34,486 bases of DNA from Emticicia agri (lineage in GTDB: Bacteria > Bacteroidota > Bacteroidia > Cytophagales > Spirosomataceae). A program made the translations under genes and the position numbers. The notes beneath the pieces were generated by a model, which did no database searches, was not told where the DNA came from, and was given only the letters and a program-made list of their open reading frames with translations. Shown here in pieces: positions 16,998 through 25,958 of the stretch. The DNA lies in contig CAMAQF010000043.1 in the NCBI GenBank assembly GCA_945860265.1, positions 1-34,486 on the forward strand, written 5' to 3'. Position 1 is the first letter of the stretch; every line of letters begins with the position of its first letter.

Positions 16998-18269
16998 TCA
17001 AACTTTAAATATCCTCTTCTTTCTATCGAAAAGTGCCAAAATTACAAACCAAATCACCAAGTAAGTTAAAGCACCAGCCAAAGACGCATTTTTAGGTTCG
17101 GTGAAAAATGGCATAATCCAATGGCCATATAACCACGCCACCAAACCAGTTTCTGGATTTTCAAGATTTTCTGGCTGTGCTATTTTAATCATATTCAAAA
17201 CTCGTGGAATAATTCCCGAAAAGAAAAAAACTAGCATCGGATTCACGCCAAAAATCACAAAAGGTTTTGTCCAAACATCGAATTCAAGTACATCAATCAC
17301 AAAATACAATGCTCCGAGAACCATTAGGGCAATTCCTGCGGCATAACAAACGTACGAACTTGTCCATAAAGCTTTATTTATCGGGAAGAAATCGCTCCAA
17401 AGTAGGCCTATCATTATACCTATCACTCCTGCTGAAAGTAGAAATGCCACTTTTTTGTTTTTTGGAAAATCATTTGTAAATAATTTTCCAGTGAAAACAC
17501 CTGCCAAACCAGTTCCGATGGCAGGAAGTGTACTTAAAATGCCTTCGGGGTCCCAAGTTTTTGAAGTTACCCAAAGATGCCCCGGCAATAAATAATTATC
17601 AAGCCAAGCGGCAAGATTTGTACCTTTTTCAAAGTTAGCCGCTCCCACGTATGGCACATCAACAAGAGCCATCAGAGCCCAATAACCCAACAAACAAACC
17701 AAACCTATAATGATTTGGACGGTGGTGTTTGTCGTGGCGTAAATAATTGAAACGATTAAATATACAACTGCAATTCGCTGCAAAACTCCAGGAATTCTGA
17801 CCGAAGCAAAATCTTCAAAGCCACCAAAACACAATAGCATCATCAAAGCAAATAGTCCGACAGCAATGTAGAGTTGCTTTTTACGGTCGTATTCGCCTAA
17901 TAATAAAACTGTTATAATTGCCGTAAAAACTAAACGAATTAGCATTAGAGGAATGCCTTCGAGCGAACCAATATGGATTTTTGAGAAAAAATTGAGCGAT
18001 AACCCTAAGAGAAATATTCTTAATGCACGGGTGATAATTTTTTCTAAAACCGATTTATCAAACTTCTTTACGGGCGTCGAAAGTACCGTTGAAATACCAA
18101 CAATGAACAAGAAAAAAGGAAAAACTAAATCTGTTGGCGTACAGCCATGCCATTCGGCGTGTTCGAGTGGAGCGTATATATGTCCCCAGTCACCAGGATT
18201 ATTTACGATAGTCATGAGCATGATGGTCATGCCTCTGAAAACGTCAAGCGAAGTAAGGCGTACTTTCAT
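16998..18269 (-). CDS. NagX-like membrane acyltransferase (heparan-alpha-glucosaminide N-acetyltransferase domain, DUF5009/COG4299)
   Basis: A 423-residue polytopic membrane protein with about 10-11 hydrophobic segments. The N terminus (RLTSLDVFRGMTIMLM, then HGCTPTDLVFPFFLFIVG at about 41-58) is the signature of the family related to human HGSNAT, and the C-terminal GVNPMLVFFFSGI is also typical. Family members are thought to move acyl groups across the membrane onto amino sugars, but the bacterial substrate is mostly unproven. The protein lies next to the sugar-acid locus on the same strand as the divergent gluconokinase paralogue, 123 bp downstream of it. Whether it belongs to that locus is unclear, because an imperfect hairpin separates them. 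Confidence 0.85.
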   Translation of the reverse strand: MKVRLTSLDVFRGMTIMLMTIVNNPGDWGHIYAPLEHAEWHGCTPTDLVFPFFLFIVGISTVLSTPVKKFDKSVLEKIITRALRIFLLGLSLNFFSKIHIGSLEGIPLMLIRLVFTAIITVLLLGEYDRKKQLYIAVGLFALMMLLCFGGFEDFASVRIPGVLQRIAVVYLIVSIIYATTNTTVQIIIGLVCLLGYWALMALVDVPYVGAANFEKGTNLAAWLDNYLLPGHLWVTSKTWDPEGILSTLPAIGTGLAGVFTGKLFTNDFPKNKKVAFLLSAGVIGIMIGLLWSDFFPINKALWTSSYVCYAAGIALMVLGALYFVIDVLEFDVWTKPFVIFGVNPMLVFFFSGIIPRVLNMIKIAQPENLENPETGLVAWLYGHWIMPFFTEPKNASLAGALTYLVIWFVILALFDRKKRIFKV

Positions 18270-18316
18270 TAGTTTTAAATGTTTGTTGATTTTTCTGCAA
18301 GATAAAGAAAGTGATT

Positions 18317-18381
18317 TGAAAATTTGGTAATGGATTAGTCAACAAAAATCAACTAGTTGGCAAATCATTATCAAATTTCCA
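18317..18381. repeat. Imperfect long inverted repeat
   Basis: Arms 18317-18343 and 18356-18381 match at about 21 of 26 positions around the cores AAATTTGgTAATG and CATTATCAAATTT, with a 12-nt loop. It lies between the minus-strand kinase stop (18393) and the NagX-like start (18269). It could be a transcript-end or processing hairpin. Confidence 0.4.
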
Positions 18382-18392
18382 AATTATACAAA

Positions 18393-19916
18393 TTATTCTT
18401 GATTTTGTTGTAGTTCAGCCATTAAATCAAATTCATCTGCGAGTTTATGGCTCAATCTTTCAAAAACCGAATAAAATTTCTGATATTTCTGGTGATTTAC
18501 TTGATTTGGTAGATATATTTTAGATGATTGTATGGTTTTGGCAGCTTCTTCTAGCGAACCAAAAACACCCATTTCGATCAAAGCCAGCATTGCCGCTCCG
18601 ACATTTGCACTATCATAGTTATCATTGATATTTACTTGCTTTCCAAACATATCCGAGATGATTTGTGACCAAAGCGGAAGCGTGGCATAAGTGCCATTGA
18701 CATACAAATTATCTATTTTTCGATGCTTATGAAGAAGCTTTCCGATGCTGTAAATTTCAAATAAAATTCCTTCGATGGTTGCTCGCACAAAATGAGGCTG
18801 CTCATGCGTAATGTTTATTCCAAAATAAACACCACGGGCATTTGCGTTCCAAAGTGGAGCTCTCTCTCCTAACAAATAAGGCAAAAAAAGCAGTCCATTT
18901 GCTCCTGCCGATACTTGGGCAGCTTCCTTAAATAACTCATTGATACTATCTTCAAAGTCAAGGCCAATATTGAAATTGCCAAATTGTCGAGCAAACCACT
19001 CGAAAGCAACGCCACCATTATTGGTTGGCCCGCCCGAAATATAAAGGCCTTTATCAAGAATATAATTAAAAAAACGTTGTTTTTCGTCTTGTACAACCTC
19101 ATTTCTAGCAACCCTCACCGCTCCACTAGAATTTATAGAAATCGTTGCTTGTCCTTCACCAATAACCCCCGAACCTAGTGTCGCCAAACAACCATCACTA
19201 CTACCGATAATCAATTTGGTTTTGTCAGAAAGCCTTAGAGATTTTGCCAAAGCTGGGCGAAGTCTCAGTTCAGAATTAAAAATTGAAGTTGGTATAGAAA
19301 GATGTTCGCTTGAAATTCCTGCAAAATTCAAAGATTTTTGTTCCCATTTCAAATCATGGATATTAAAAAGCCCTGTTGCCGAAGCCAAACTATAATCAAT
19401 CAAATATTCGCCTGTGAATTGGTACAAAATGTACTCTTTCAGCGAAATAAATTTGCTTGTTTTTTCAAAACGCTCAGGGTCATGGTTTTTAATCCAAGTT
19501 ATTTTTGCCAAAGGCGACATCGGGTGAATTGGTGTACCCGTAGCCCGATAAATTTCTATGCCCAAAGCAGAGTTTTTTAGTTCGCTTGCCACTTTAATTG
19601 CCCTATTATCTGCCCAAATAATGGCATTCCCCAAAGGCACACCATTTCTATCAACAGCCAAGACACTATGCATTGATGAACTAAATACAATTGACAGTAC
19701 TTTATTTTTTTTTATAAAGACCGGGTCATTGAGCAAGCCTTTTAGCACAAAAAGCACCGTAATAAAAACCTGTTCTGGGTCTTGCTCACTGATGTCTGGC
19801 TGTGCATGAAAAGTTGGATATGTGCCTTTTCGGGCAGCTACTTGCTTACCTGTTAGGTCAAAAGCAATAATCCGTACTACTGTTGTCTCGATATCGATTG
19901 TAATGATTGTTTCCAT
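18393..19916 (-). CDS. FGGY-family carbohydrate kinase (gluconokinase-like) with degenerate nucleotide-binding motifs
   Basis: A 507-residue FGGY_N + FGGY_C protein, paralogous to the gluconokinase at 26987. The substrate side is well kept: ATGTPIHPMSPL (126-137), SLASATGLFNI (176-186), ERAPLWNANARG (351-362) and the predicted catalytic base D241 in GSSDG. The ATP side is altered. Phosphate-1 reads DIETT (G to E at residue 10, where the family and the paralogue have DIGTT), phosphate-2 reads NSSG (262-265) instead of GTSG, and the adenosine motif reads NGTYATLP (407-414) instead of SGGFAKS. The reading frame is intact, so the fold is under selection. It may be a poor kinase, a kinase with unusual nucleotide handling, or a gluconate-sensing pseudokinase. 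It lies 90 bp downstream of the AraC-type gene on the same strand. I chose the ATG at 19916 over a GTG at 19922. Confidence 0.82.
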   Translation of the reverse strand: METIITIDIETTVVRIIAFDLTGKQVAARKGTYPTFHAQPDISEQDPEQVFITVLFVLKGLLNDPVFIKKNKVLSIVFSSSMHSVLAVDRNGVPLGNAIIWADNRAIKVASELKNSALGIEIYRATGTPIHPMSPLAKITWIKNHDPERFEKTSKFISLKEYILYQFTGEYLIDYSLASATGLFNIHDLKWEQKSLNFAGISSEHLSIPTSIFNSELRLRPALAKSLRLSDKTKLIIGSSDGCLATLGSGVIGEGQATISINSSGAVRVARNEVVQDEKQRFFNYILDKGLYISGGPTNNGGVAFEWFARQFGNFNIGLDFEDSINELFKEAAQVSAGANGLLFLPYLLGERAPLWNANARGVYFGINITHEQPHFVRATIEGILFEIYSIGKLLHKHRKIDNLYVNGTYATLPLWSQIISDMFGKQVNINDNYDSANVGAAMLALIEMGVFGSLEEAAKTIQSSKIYLPNQVNHQKYQKFYSVFERLSHKLADEFDLMAELQQNQE

Positions 19917-19937
19917 ATACACAAAAAGTGAATGTTA

Positions 19938-19997
19938 GAATGAGTGACAGAATGAGTGGATAAAAAACTATTTACTCTTTCTATCATTCATTCATTC
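19938..19997. repeat. GAATGAGT repeats and (TCAT)n run before the minus-strand kinase gene
   Basis: Two GAATGAGT octamers (19938-19945, 19950-19957) and a TCATTCATTCATTC run (19984-19997) lie in the 90-bp gap between the AraC-type gene and the FGGY kinase. On the kinase coding strand the octamer reads ACTCATTC, as before the ABC ATPase gene. Confidence 0.65.
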
Positions 19998-20006
19998 AAA
20001 ATAATT

Positions 20007-20885
20007 TTAAGGCGTTCTCCTAAAATGTCCTGGTGTATAACCAGTTAATTTTTTAAATGTTGTTGAAAAATGTTGTGATGAATAGAAGCCAGTGTCGAGG
20101 GCAATATCGGTCAAACTTATAGTTGATGATTTTAGCAAACGAATGGCTTCTGAAATTCTTAAATTTATCAAATAGTTTAGAGGTGAAAATCCTGAATAAG
20201 ATTTTACTTTTTCGGTAAAAGCAGTTGTTCCGAGTCCCATTATAACTGCCATTTCTTCTACCGTCCAAGGATGTGCAAGGTTTTCACGCAAAATCTGATC
20301 AAGTTTCTGAAAAGACTGAGGAAAATCTCGTCGTTGATTGTCTTGCTTACTTAGTTGTCGTGCGATTATAATTAATAGTTCGTCGAGCAAATGATTGATT
20401 CGAGTTTTGAATCCTAATTCATTTATAAATAGCTCATTCTCAATTTTTTGCAATACTTCACCCAATTGTTTAAAATTTTGTATAATTGGTTTTTTATTTA
20501 ACGAAAAAAGCTTGCCAATGAGCCGTTGTTCGGTTTCCGAAATGCTACTCCATTCTCCTAAAATCAATTCTCCATCTTCTGAAAAAAAACGAGGATTGAT
20601 AGTAAGGGAAACCAATACGCCAACATCCCACATTTCTTTCAATCCTCCAAAGTTTTGTTTCGGAAAAACTAAAACTGCGTCATTAGGATAAACTGTAACT
20701 GATTGATTATCAATACTCCACTCAAATTTGCCTTCTAAAATAAACATTATTTTTAAACCATGACTTTCTTTTAAAGGCATAGAGTTTGGTTGCACTTGTT
20801 GAATTTTCTTTCGAAAAAACTCAATCAAATGCGGAAATAGCAGAATCTCTGGCGATTTACCTTTATTTAATGAAAAAATGGTCAT
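20007..20885 (-). CDS. AraC family transcriptional regulator
   Basis: A 292-residue one-component regulator. The N-terminal half (about 1-150) has the beta-rich look of a cupin-type ligand-binding domain (MFILEGKFEWSIDNQSVTVYPNDAVLVFP). The C-terminal HTH_18 domain (about 193-290) has two helix-turn-helix units: WTVEEMAVIMGLGTTAFTEKVKSYSG, and ISLTDIALDTGFYSSQHFSTTFKKLTGYTPGHFRR, the second with the standard AraC/XylS signature. It is divergent from the SusC gene across 212 bp and sits upstream of the FGGY paralogue, so it is the obvious candidate to control the sugar-acid locus. The likely effector is a sugar acid, but this is inference from neighbours. An 11-bp inverted repeat in the divergent gap is a candidate site. 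Confidence 0.9.
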   Translation of the reverse strand: MTIFSLNKGKSPEILLFPHLIEFFRKKIQQVQPNSMPLKESHGLKIMFILEGKFEWSIDNQSVTVYPNDAVLVFPKQNFGGLKEMWDVGVLVSLTINPRFFSEDGELILGEWSSISETEQRLIGKLFSLNKKPIIQNFKQLGEVLQKIENELFINELGFKTRINHLLDELLIIIARQLSKQDNQRRDFPQSFQKLDQILRENLAHPWTVEEMAVIMGLGTTAFTEKVKSYSGFSPLNYLINLRISEAIRLLKSSTISLTDIALDTGFYSSQHFSTTFKKLTGYTPGHFRRTP

Positions 20886-20981
20886 TAAAATTTAATTTTT
20901 CTCCCTAATGTCGGTAGCTTCCTTGAAAAAAGAGCGAATACCATGGAGAAATTGTTATAAAAAACCTTTATTTTTTGTAAA

Positions 20982-21017
20982 AATATTATAATTTTTTCAA
21001 GAAATTATTATAATATT
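20982..21017. promoter_or_regulatory. 11-bp inverted repeat in the araC-susC divergent gap
   Basis: AATATTATAAT (20982-20992) and ATTATAATATT (21007-21017), spacer 14 bp, lie 80 bp before the SusC start. It is a candidate binding site for the neighbouring regulator. AT-only arms make chance possible, and AraC proteins more often use direct repeats. Confidence 0.4.
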
Positions 21018-21097
21018 CACCGCCGTAAAGATTTGGAAGTTTTTGCAACATTTGTTTCAGAGATTTGCCATCTTTAAATAAACTTATCATTTAACTC

Positions 21098-24000
21098 ATG
21101 AGAAAACAAATCCTACTAATTATGCTGCTAATGTCTTTATCAGCAACGATTTATGCACAGAAAATTTCTGGAAAAGTATCCTCTGCCAAAGACGGAACTA
21201 TCCTTCCTGGGGTATCGGTGCAGGTAAAGGGTACAAATACTGGTACAAATACTACGGCCGATGGCACTTTTAGTGTCAATGCTTCGTCTGAGGCTACTTT
21301 AATTTTTAGCTTTATTGGGTTCAAAAATCAAGAAATAAAAGTTGGTAATCAATCAATTATAAATATTTCGCTTGATGAAGACACCCAAAATCTGGAAGAA
21401 GTAGTCGTAACAGCTTTAGGTATCAAGAAAGAATCTAAAAAACTAGGTTATGCTACCACAACGGTCAACGCTGAGCAATTGACCGTCAATCGCTCTCCAA
21501 ATTTTGTGAATGCTTTACAAGGAAAAATCGCAGGTGTAAATATCTCATCCATGGGAACTGGGCCTGCGGGTAGTTCAAAAATTCGTATTCGTGGTCAATC
21601 GTCTGTTTCTGGTCAAAATGGCCCCTTAATTGTAGTAAATGGAGTACCCATAGACAATACTAATTTTGGCACAAACCCAGGTAATGCCGCTGCCGATAAC
21701 TCTATTGGTGTAAGAGGTGGTGGAAATACATCCGATGGTGGTGATGGTCTTTCAAGTATCAATCCTGATGATATTGAAAGTATGACTGTCCTTAAAGGTG
21801 CAACAGCTGCCGCTCTTTACGGTTCACGTGCCAAAGATGGTGTAATCATGATTACAACCAAAACCAAAGGTGAAGGCAAAGGAATAGGTATTACATATAA
21901 CACAAACTTTACGACCGAAACCCCCTTGGATTTTACTGATTATCAATATGAGTATGGGCAAGGTGAAAATGGTGTTCGACCAACAACGCCAAATCCTACT
22001 TCAGGACAATGGTCATTCGGTGAAAAATTCCAACCAGGTATGACACAAGTATTGTTTGATAACGTAACTGTGCCTTATATTCCTGTTTACAATCGAGTTA
22101 GTAAATTCTTTAAGCCAGGTTCAAACTTAACGAATACTATTTCTTTGTCATCCGCAAACGAAAAGGGTGGTTTTAACCTTTCACTTGCCAATATGGATAA
22201 TCAAGGGATTGTTTCTAACAATAAATTTAATAGAAAAACAGTAAATTTAGGTTTATCTTATGATTTATCTTCAAAACTAAGCATTACGAGCAATATCAAT
22301 TATTCAAAAGAATATAACAAAAATCCGCCAAATATTGCTAACCAAGATAACTCGATTCCGACGGCGGTTTATAACATGGCAAACTCAATGCCTTTCGACC
22401 TCTTGGAAGCGAAGAAATTTAATGCTGCTGGTAATGAGTTTATTTATTCAAGATTTCAGAATCGTACAAACCCTTATTTTACATTATCTGAGCAATTCCA
22501 GAATATTCGTAGAGACCGAATCTTTGGAAACATTGCAGCAAAATATAAGATTTTGCCTTGGTTGTTGGTTCAAGCTCGTATGGGTCAAGATTATTGGTCT
22601 CGCGACCAAGATTTTAACAACTTCCCAACGGGCCAAGCTTCATTGGCAGGTGCTCCTGCGGGTTTTGTTAATGGAACTTATACACAAGAATCAAGAAGGT
22701 TTAGAGAAACCAATAACGATATTTTGATTTCGGCTACACAAAAATTTGGTGATTTTGGTATTGATGTAACCGCTGGAGGTAATCAGATGTACCGAAGATT
22801 TGATAATAACAGTGTTCAGGTACAAGATTTTGTAGTACGTGGTCTTTATACTGTTCAAAATGGTCGTGTAAAAGACCCGCAATACAGTTTGTCTGAAAGG
22901 TCTGTAAATTCAGTTTATGGTTCGGCTGATTTTTCATTTAAAAATTTCTTATACTTAAACACAACTGTAAGAAACGACTGGTTCTCTACACTTTCACCAG
23001 CCAATCGTAGTATTTTATATCCTTCAATTTCGGGAAGTTTTGTGTTTTCTCAGGCAATGAAATCTGCTCCAAGTTGGTTGAATTTTGGTAAAGTTAGAGT
23101 TGCTTACGCCCAAGTGGGTAGTGATACAGATGTTTCGCCTTATGCCAATAACCTATTTTATGGTATTAATAGTAACCTTTTTCCGACTCCTTCGGGGTTT
23201 TTGCAACCAGTTGGAGGTTCGTCAGGCACAACTACATTGCCTAATGCCAATCTAAAACCTATGCGTATTGACGAAAAAGAAATCGGTATCGAATTGAAAA
23301 TGTTCAATAGTCGTGTTGGAATTGATGCAGCAATTTATCAAAAAATCACAAACGACCAAATCGTTGCCGCTCAAATCTCAGATGCCTCGGGCTTCCAAAC
23401 GACCTTGATTAATAGTGGTAAAAGCCAAAATAATGGAGTTGAATTTTTAATAAACCTTGTGCCTATCAGAAGCAAAGATTTTCAATGGGATTTATCTTTC
23501 AACGGCTCATATAATATTACAAAAGTTTTAAGTTTATTAACTGATACCCCAGGTGAAAGAATTACCGTAGGAACACACGTTTTCAATGGTGAACTTCGTC
23601 AGGTAGTTGGTCAAGAAATGGGCCAAATTTATGGCTTTGGATTCAAGAGAGATGCGAATGGACAGCAGATTTTTGGTGCAAATGGCATTCCAATTCGTAC
23701 TCCAGACTTGATTTCTTATGGTAGTGCATTGCCAAAATGGGTTGGCGGTATCAACAATGCTTTAAATTATAAGGGGATCAATCTTTCTTTCTTGATTGAT
23801 TTCAAATTGGGCAATATGATGCTTTCGGGAACAAACTTTAATGCTTATCGTCATGGTCTTAATAAGGCAACTTTGGTAGGGCGTGAAGGTGGTGTTCTGG
23901 GAGTTGGTGTCAATGAAAAAGGAGAAACAAATACAGTGAAAGCACCGGTGCAAGACTATTGGTCGGTAGTAAGATCATTACAAATCATCGAACCAGTTGT

Positions 24001-24253
24001 TTATAATGGTGGTTTCTGGAAACTACGCCAAATTACCTTTGGATATGACTTTACTAAGTTTTTGCCTAAAAACTTCCCTGTAAAAGCAGTCAAATTGAGT
24101 GCCGTGGCAAATAATGTTTTGATGCTCAAAAAATGGGTTGAAAACATTGACCCTGAATCATTTGGTTATACTTCTGATAACCTCGTGGGCATGGAATCAA
24201 CGGGTTTACCTACTACCCGAAGCATGGGTTTCAATTTGAATGTTAAATTTTAA
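21098..24253 (+). CDS. SusC/RagA family TonB-linked outer-membrane protein
   Basis: A 1051-residue outer-membrane transporter that works with the SusD lipoprotein encoded just downstream. It has a signal peptide (1-20, ending IYAQ), a CarboxypepD_reg-like domain (about 22-100: ISGKVSSAKDGTILPGVSVQVKG), a SusC TonB-box region LEEVVVTALGIKKESKKLGYA (about 100-120), a plug (about 130-250: NALQGKIAGVNISS, SKIRIRGQSS, VLKGATAAALYGSRAKDGVIMITTK) and a beta-barrel ending in FNLNVKF with the C-terminal aromatic typical of barrels. All SusC family marks are present. The substrate is unknown, but the downstream gnd and gluconokinase suggest a sugar acid or a glycoside containing one. The divergent AraC-type regulator probably controls it. 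Confidence 0.95.
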   Translation: MRKQILLIMLLMSLSATIYAQKISGKVSSAKDGTILPGVSVQVKGTNTGTNTTADGTFSVNASSEATLIFSFIGFKNQEIKVGNQSIINISLDEDTQNLEEVVVTALGIKKESKKLGYATTTVNAEQLTVNRSPNFVNALQGKIAGVNISSMGTGPAGSSKIRIRGQSSVSGQNGPLIVVNGVPIDNTNFGTNPGNAAADNSIGVRGGGNTSDGGDGLSSINPDDIESMTVLKGATAAALYGSRAKDGVIMITTKTKGEGKGIGITYNTNFTTETPLDFTDYQYEYGQGENGVRPTTPNPTSGQWSFGEKFQPGMTQVLFDNVTVPYIPVYNRVSKFFKPGSNLTNTISLSSANEKGGFNLSLANMDNQGIVSNNKFNRKTVNLGLSYDLSSKLSITSNINYSKEYNKNPPNIANQDNSIPTAVYNMANSMPFDLLEAKKFNAAGNEFIYSRFQNRTNPYFTLSEQFQNIRRDRIFGNIAAKYKILPWLLVQARMGQDYWSRDQDFNNFPTGQASLAGAPAGFVNGTYTQESRRFRETNNDILISATQKFGDFGIDVTAGGNQMYRRFDNNSVQVQDFVVRGLYTVQNGRVKDPQYSLSERSVNSVYGSADFSFKNFLYLNTTVRNDWFSTLSPANRSILYPSISGSFVFSQAMKSAPSWLNFGKVRVAYAQVGSDTDVSPYANNLFYGINSNLFPTPSGFLQPVGGSSGTTTLPNANLKPMRIDEKEIGIELKMFNSRVGIDAAIYQKITNDQIVAAQISDASGFQTTLINSGKSQNNGVEFLINLVPIRSKDFQWDLSFNGSYNITKVLSLLTDTPGERITVGTHVFNGELRQVVGQEMGQIYGFGFKRDANGQQIFGANGIPIRTPDLISYGSALPKWVGGINNALNYKGINLSFLIDFKLGNMMLSGTNFNAYRHGLNKATLVGREGGVLGVGVNEKGETNTVKAPVQDYWSVVRSLQIIEPVVYNGGFWKLRQITFGYDFTKFLPKNFPVKAVKLSAVANNVLMLKKWVENIDPESFGYTSDNLVGMESTGLPTTRSMGFNLNVKF

Positions 24254-24298
24254 GTGTGAATGATTTCATGCGTTTAAACAATAAATTTTGAAAATAAA

Positions 24299-25819
24299 AT
24301 GAAAAAAGCAATAATATATATCTTCTCATTAACATTGATTTGTTTTGTTAGTAGCTGCGACAAAGGATTCGACGAACTCAATATTAATAAAACTGCGGCA
24401 ACGTCTGTAAACCCAGTTTTTATCCTAAACAATGCAGCAATAAATGCTTCTGTGCCAGCACAAATAGTGCAATATGAAATGGGTATTGTACAACAAATGG
24501 TTTCACCAAACTCAGGAGTATTGACAGGTGCAAACTTCAACCAAGATAACCGTGATGCCACCTCTCCAACTTGGCAACGCTACTATCGTTCTGTAATCAG
24601 AAATACTGTTGAGGTTATCAATGCTACCAAAGCAAATGCTGCCAGAGCCAACCTTTATCAAATGGCTAGAATTTTACAAGCCTATTCTTTTATGATTTTG
24701 ACCGATACTTATGGCGATATTCCTTACTCCGAAGCTGGTGCAGGATATATTTCACAAGTTATTTCGCCAAAGTATGATACTCAACAGGCTGTTTATGCAG
24801 GAATTATTAAAGAGTTAGGTGAAGCAACAACGGCATTAGACGTAACAAAAACCATAGAAACTGCCGATGTACTTTATGGTGGTGACGTAGCTAAATGGAA
24901 AAAATTTGGTAATTCGATACTCCTAAGAGCTGGTATGCGTTTAAGCAAAGTTGATGCCGCACAAGCACAACAAGTTGTAGCAAAAGCAATTGCCGGTGGT
25001 TTAATAACATCAAATGCCGATAATGCTTTTATTAAGCATGATGCCAATTATACAAATGGTATTGGACAAATGTTGAACTCGACCGAAGCAGCAAATTTTT
25101 ATATGGGAGCTCCTTTTCTTGATTATCTTCAAAAAACTAATGACCCTCGTGTAAAATCTATTGCGGTACGTTATGTAGGTGCAGCTTCAGGACCTGAACA
25201 AACAGCAGCCAGAGCCTCAACCGACCCTACCGTACAAATCGGAATGCCATTTGGCTATGACAATAACTCTATCAGTGGCCCTTTCAAAGCTGCTGGCTTG
25301 AAAAGTTTTTACGACTACACGCAAGTTGATAGAACACGATTAGCAAAAAATACTGCACCAATGTTTTTTGTAACTTCTGCTCAAACGCAATTGCTTTTGG
25401 CAGAAGCCGCTCAAAGAGGCTGGACAACGGGTGCAGTTGCCGATTATTTTAATGCTGGTATAAAAGCACACATGGAGCAATTGGCCACTGTAGATGCCAA
25501 TAGTGCAGTAGCAGTAGCAGCAATTGATACTTATTTAAAAGCAAATCCATTGGTAACAGCTACTGCTTTGGAACAAATAAATACACAATATTGGGTAGCA
25601 TCATTTATGAACGGCCCAGAAGCATTTGCCAATTTCCGTAGAAGCGGTTTTCCTGTACTTAAACCAAACCCATTTCCTGGAAAAGGAATAAAAGGCACAT
25701 TTATTCGCCGCTTAACTTATCCAAATTCAGAAATATCCGTCAATAGTACCAATGTCAAAGAAGCCATTTCAAGAATGGGTGCTGATGATTTAGATACAAA
25801 AGTCTGGTGGGATAAATAA
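24299..25819 (+). CDS. SusD/RagB family nutrient-binding outer-membrane lipoprotein (SusD-like_2)
   Basis: A 506-residue surface lipoprotein forming the lid and substrate-binding partner of the preceding SusC. The signal peptide ends in the lipobox FVSSC, so Cys20 is the predicted acylated residue. The start of the mature protein (DKGFDELNINKTAATSVNP) and the TDTYGDIPYSEA motif (about 140-151) place it in the SusD-like_2 branch, as do NYTNGIGQML and the C-terminal RLTYPNSEISVNSTN. It lies 45 bp after susC, so the pair is almost certainly one transcript. A 139-bp gap with two hairpins separates it from gnd, perhaps to set different expression levels. Confidence 0.94.
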   Translation: MKKAIIYIFSLTLICFVSSCDKGFDELNINKTAATSVNPVFILNNAAINASVPAQIVQYEMGIVQQMVSPNSGVLTGANFNQDNRDATSPTWQRYYRSVIRNTVEVINATKANAARANLYQMARILQAYSFMILTDTYGDIPYSEAGAGYISQVISPKYDTQQAVYAGIIKELGEATTALDVTKTIETADVLYGGDVAKWKKFGNSILLRAGMRLSKVDAAQAQQVVAKAIAGGLITSNADNAFIKHDANYTNGIGQMLNSTEAANFYMGAPFLDYLQKTNDPRVKSIAVRYVGAASGPEQTAARASTDPTVQIGMPFGYDNNSISGPFKAAGLKSFYDYTQVDRTRLAKNTAPMFFVTSAQTQLLLAEAAQRGWTTGAVADYFNAGIKAHMEQLATVDANSAVAVAAIDTYLKANPLVTATALEQINTQYWVASFMNGPEAFANFRRSGFPVLKPNPFPGKGIKGTFIRRLTYPNSEISVNSTNVKEAISRMGADDLDTKVWWDK

Positions 25820-25848
25820 AAAACTACCCTTAATTCATTAAAGAGCAA

Positions 25849-25856
25849 TAAATTTG
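25849..25856 (+). promoter_or_regulatory. -7-like element between susD and gnd
   Basis: TAAATTTG matches TAnnTTTG, 103 bp before the gnd ATG. No -33 TTG is seen, so an internal promoter here is only a possibility. Confidence 0.3.
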
Positions 25857-25889
25857 TAGGTAATTTTGTTCAAGAAAATATAATAAACA

Positions 25890-25926
25890 ACTTTCTCCAC
25901 TTTTTTAACTAAAAAGCGGAGAAAGT
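25890..25926. promoter_or_regulatory. Long hairpin between susD and gnd
   Basis: A stem of 15 base pairs with one internal A-C mismatch (ACTTTCTCC-A-CTTTTT against AAAAAG-C-GGAGAAAGT) has a 5-nt loop TAACT. It is followed by AAAC rather than a T-run, so processing, mRNA stabilisation or attenuation is more likely than full termination. Confidence 0.7.
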
Positions 25927-25939
25927 AAACATTAAACTG

Positions 25940-25957
25940 CCCTTCATGGGTTAAGGG
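25940..25957. promoter_or_regulatory. Small hairpin abutting the gnd start codon
   Basis: CCCTT (25940-25944) pairs with AAGGG (25953-25957) across an 8-nt loop. The stem ends one base before the gnd ATG at 25959, so it could affect translation initiation. Confidence 0.45.
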
Positions 25958-25958
25958 T

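Noticed and set aside
17953..18330. 125-codon plus-strand frame opposite the NagX-like gene, and the 125-codon minus-strand frame 31151-31528 inside mutS2
   Set aside because: Both are antisense shadows of conserved genes without motifs or initiation signals.
22335..22727. 130-codon frame in another phase inside susC
   Set aside because: The overlapping SusC frame has full family conservation through this part; the alternative translation has no domain.
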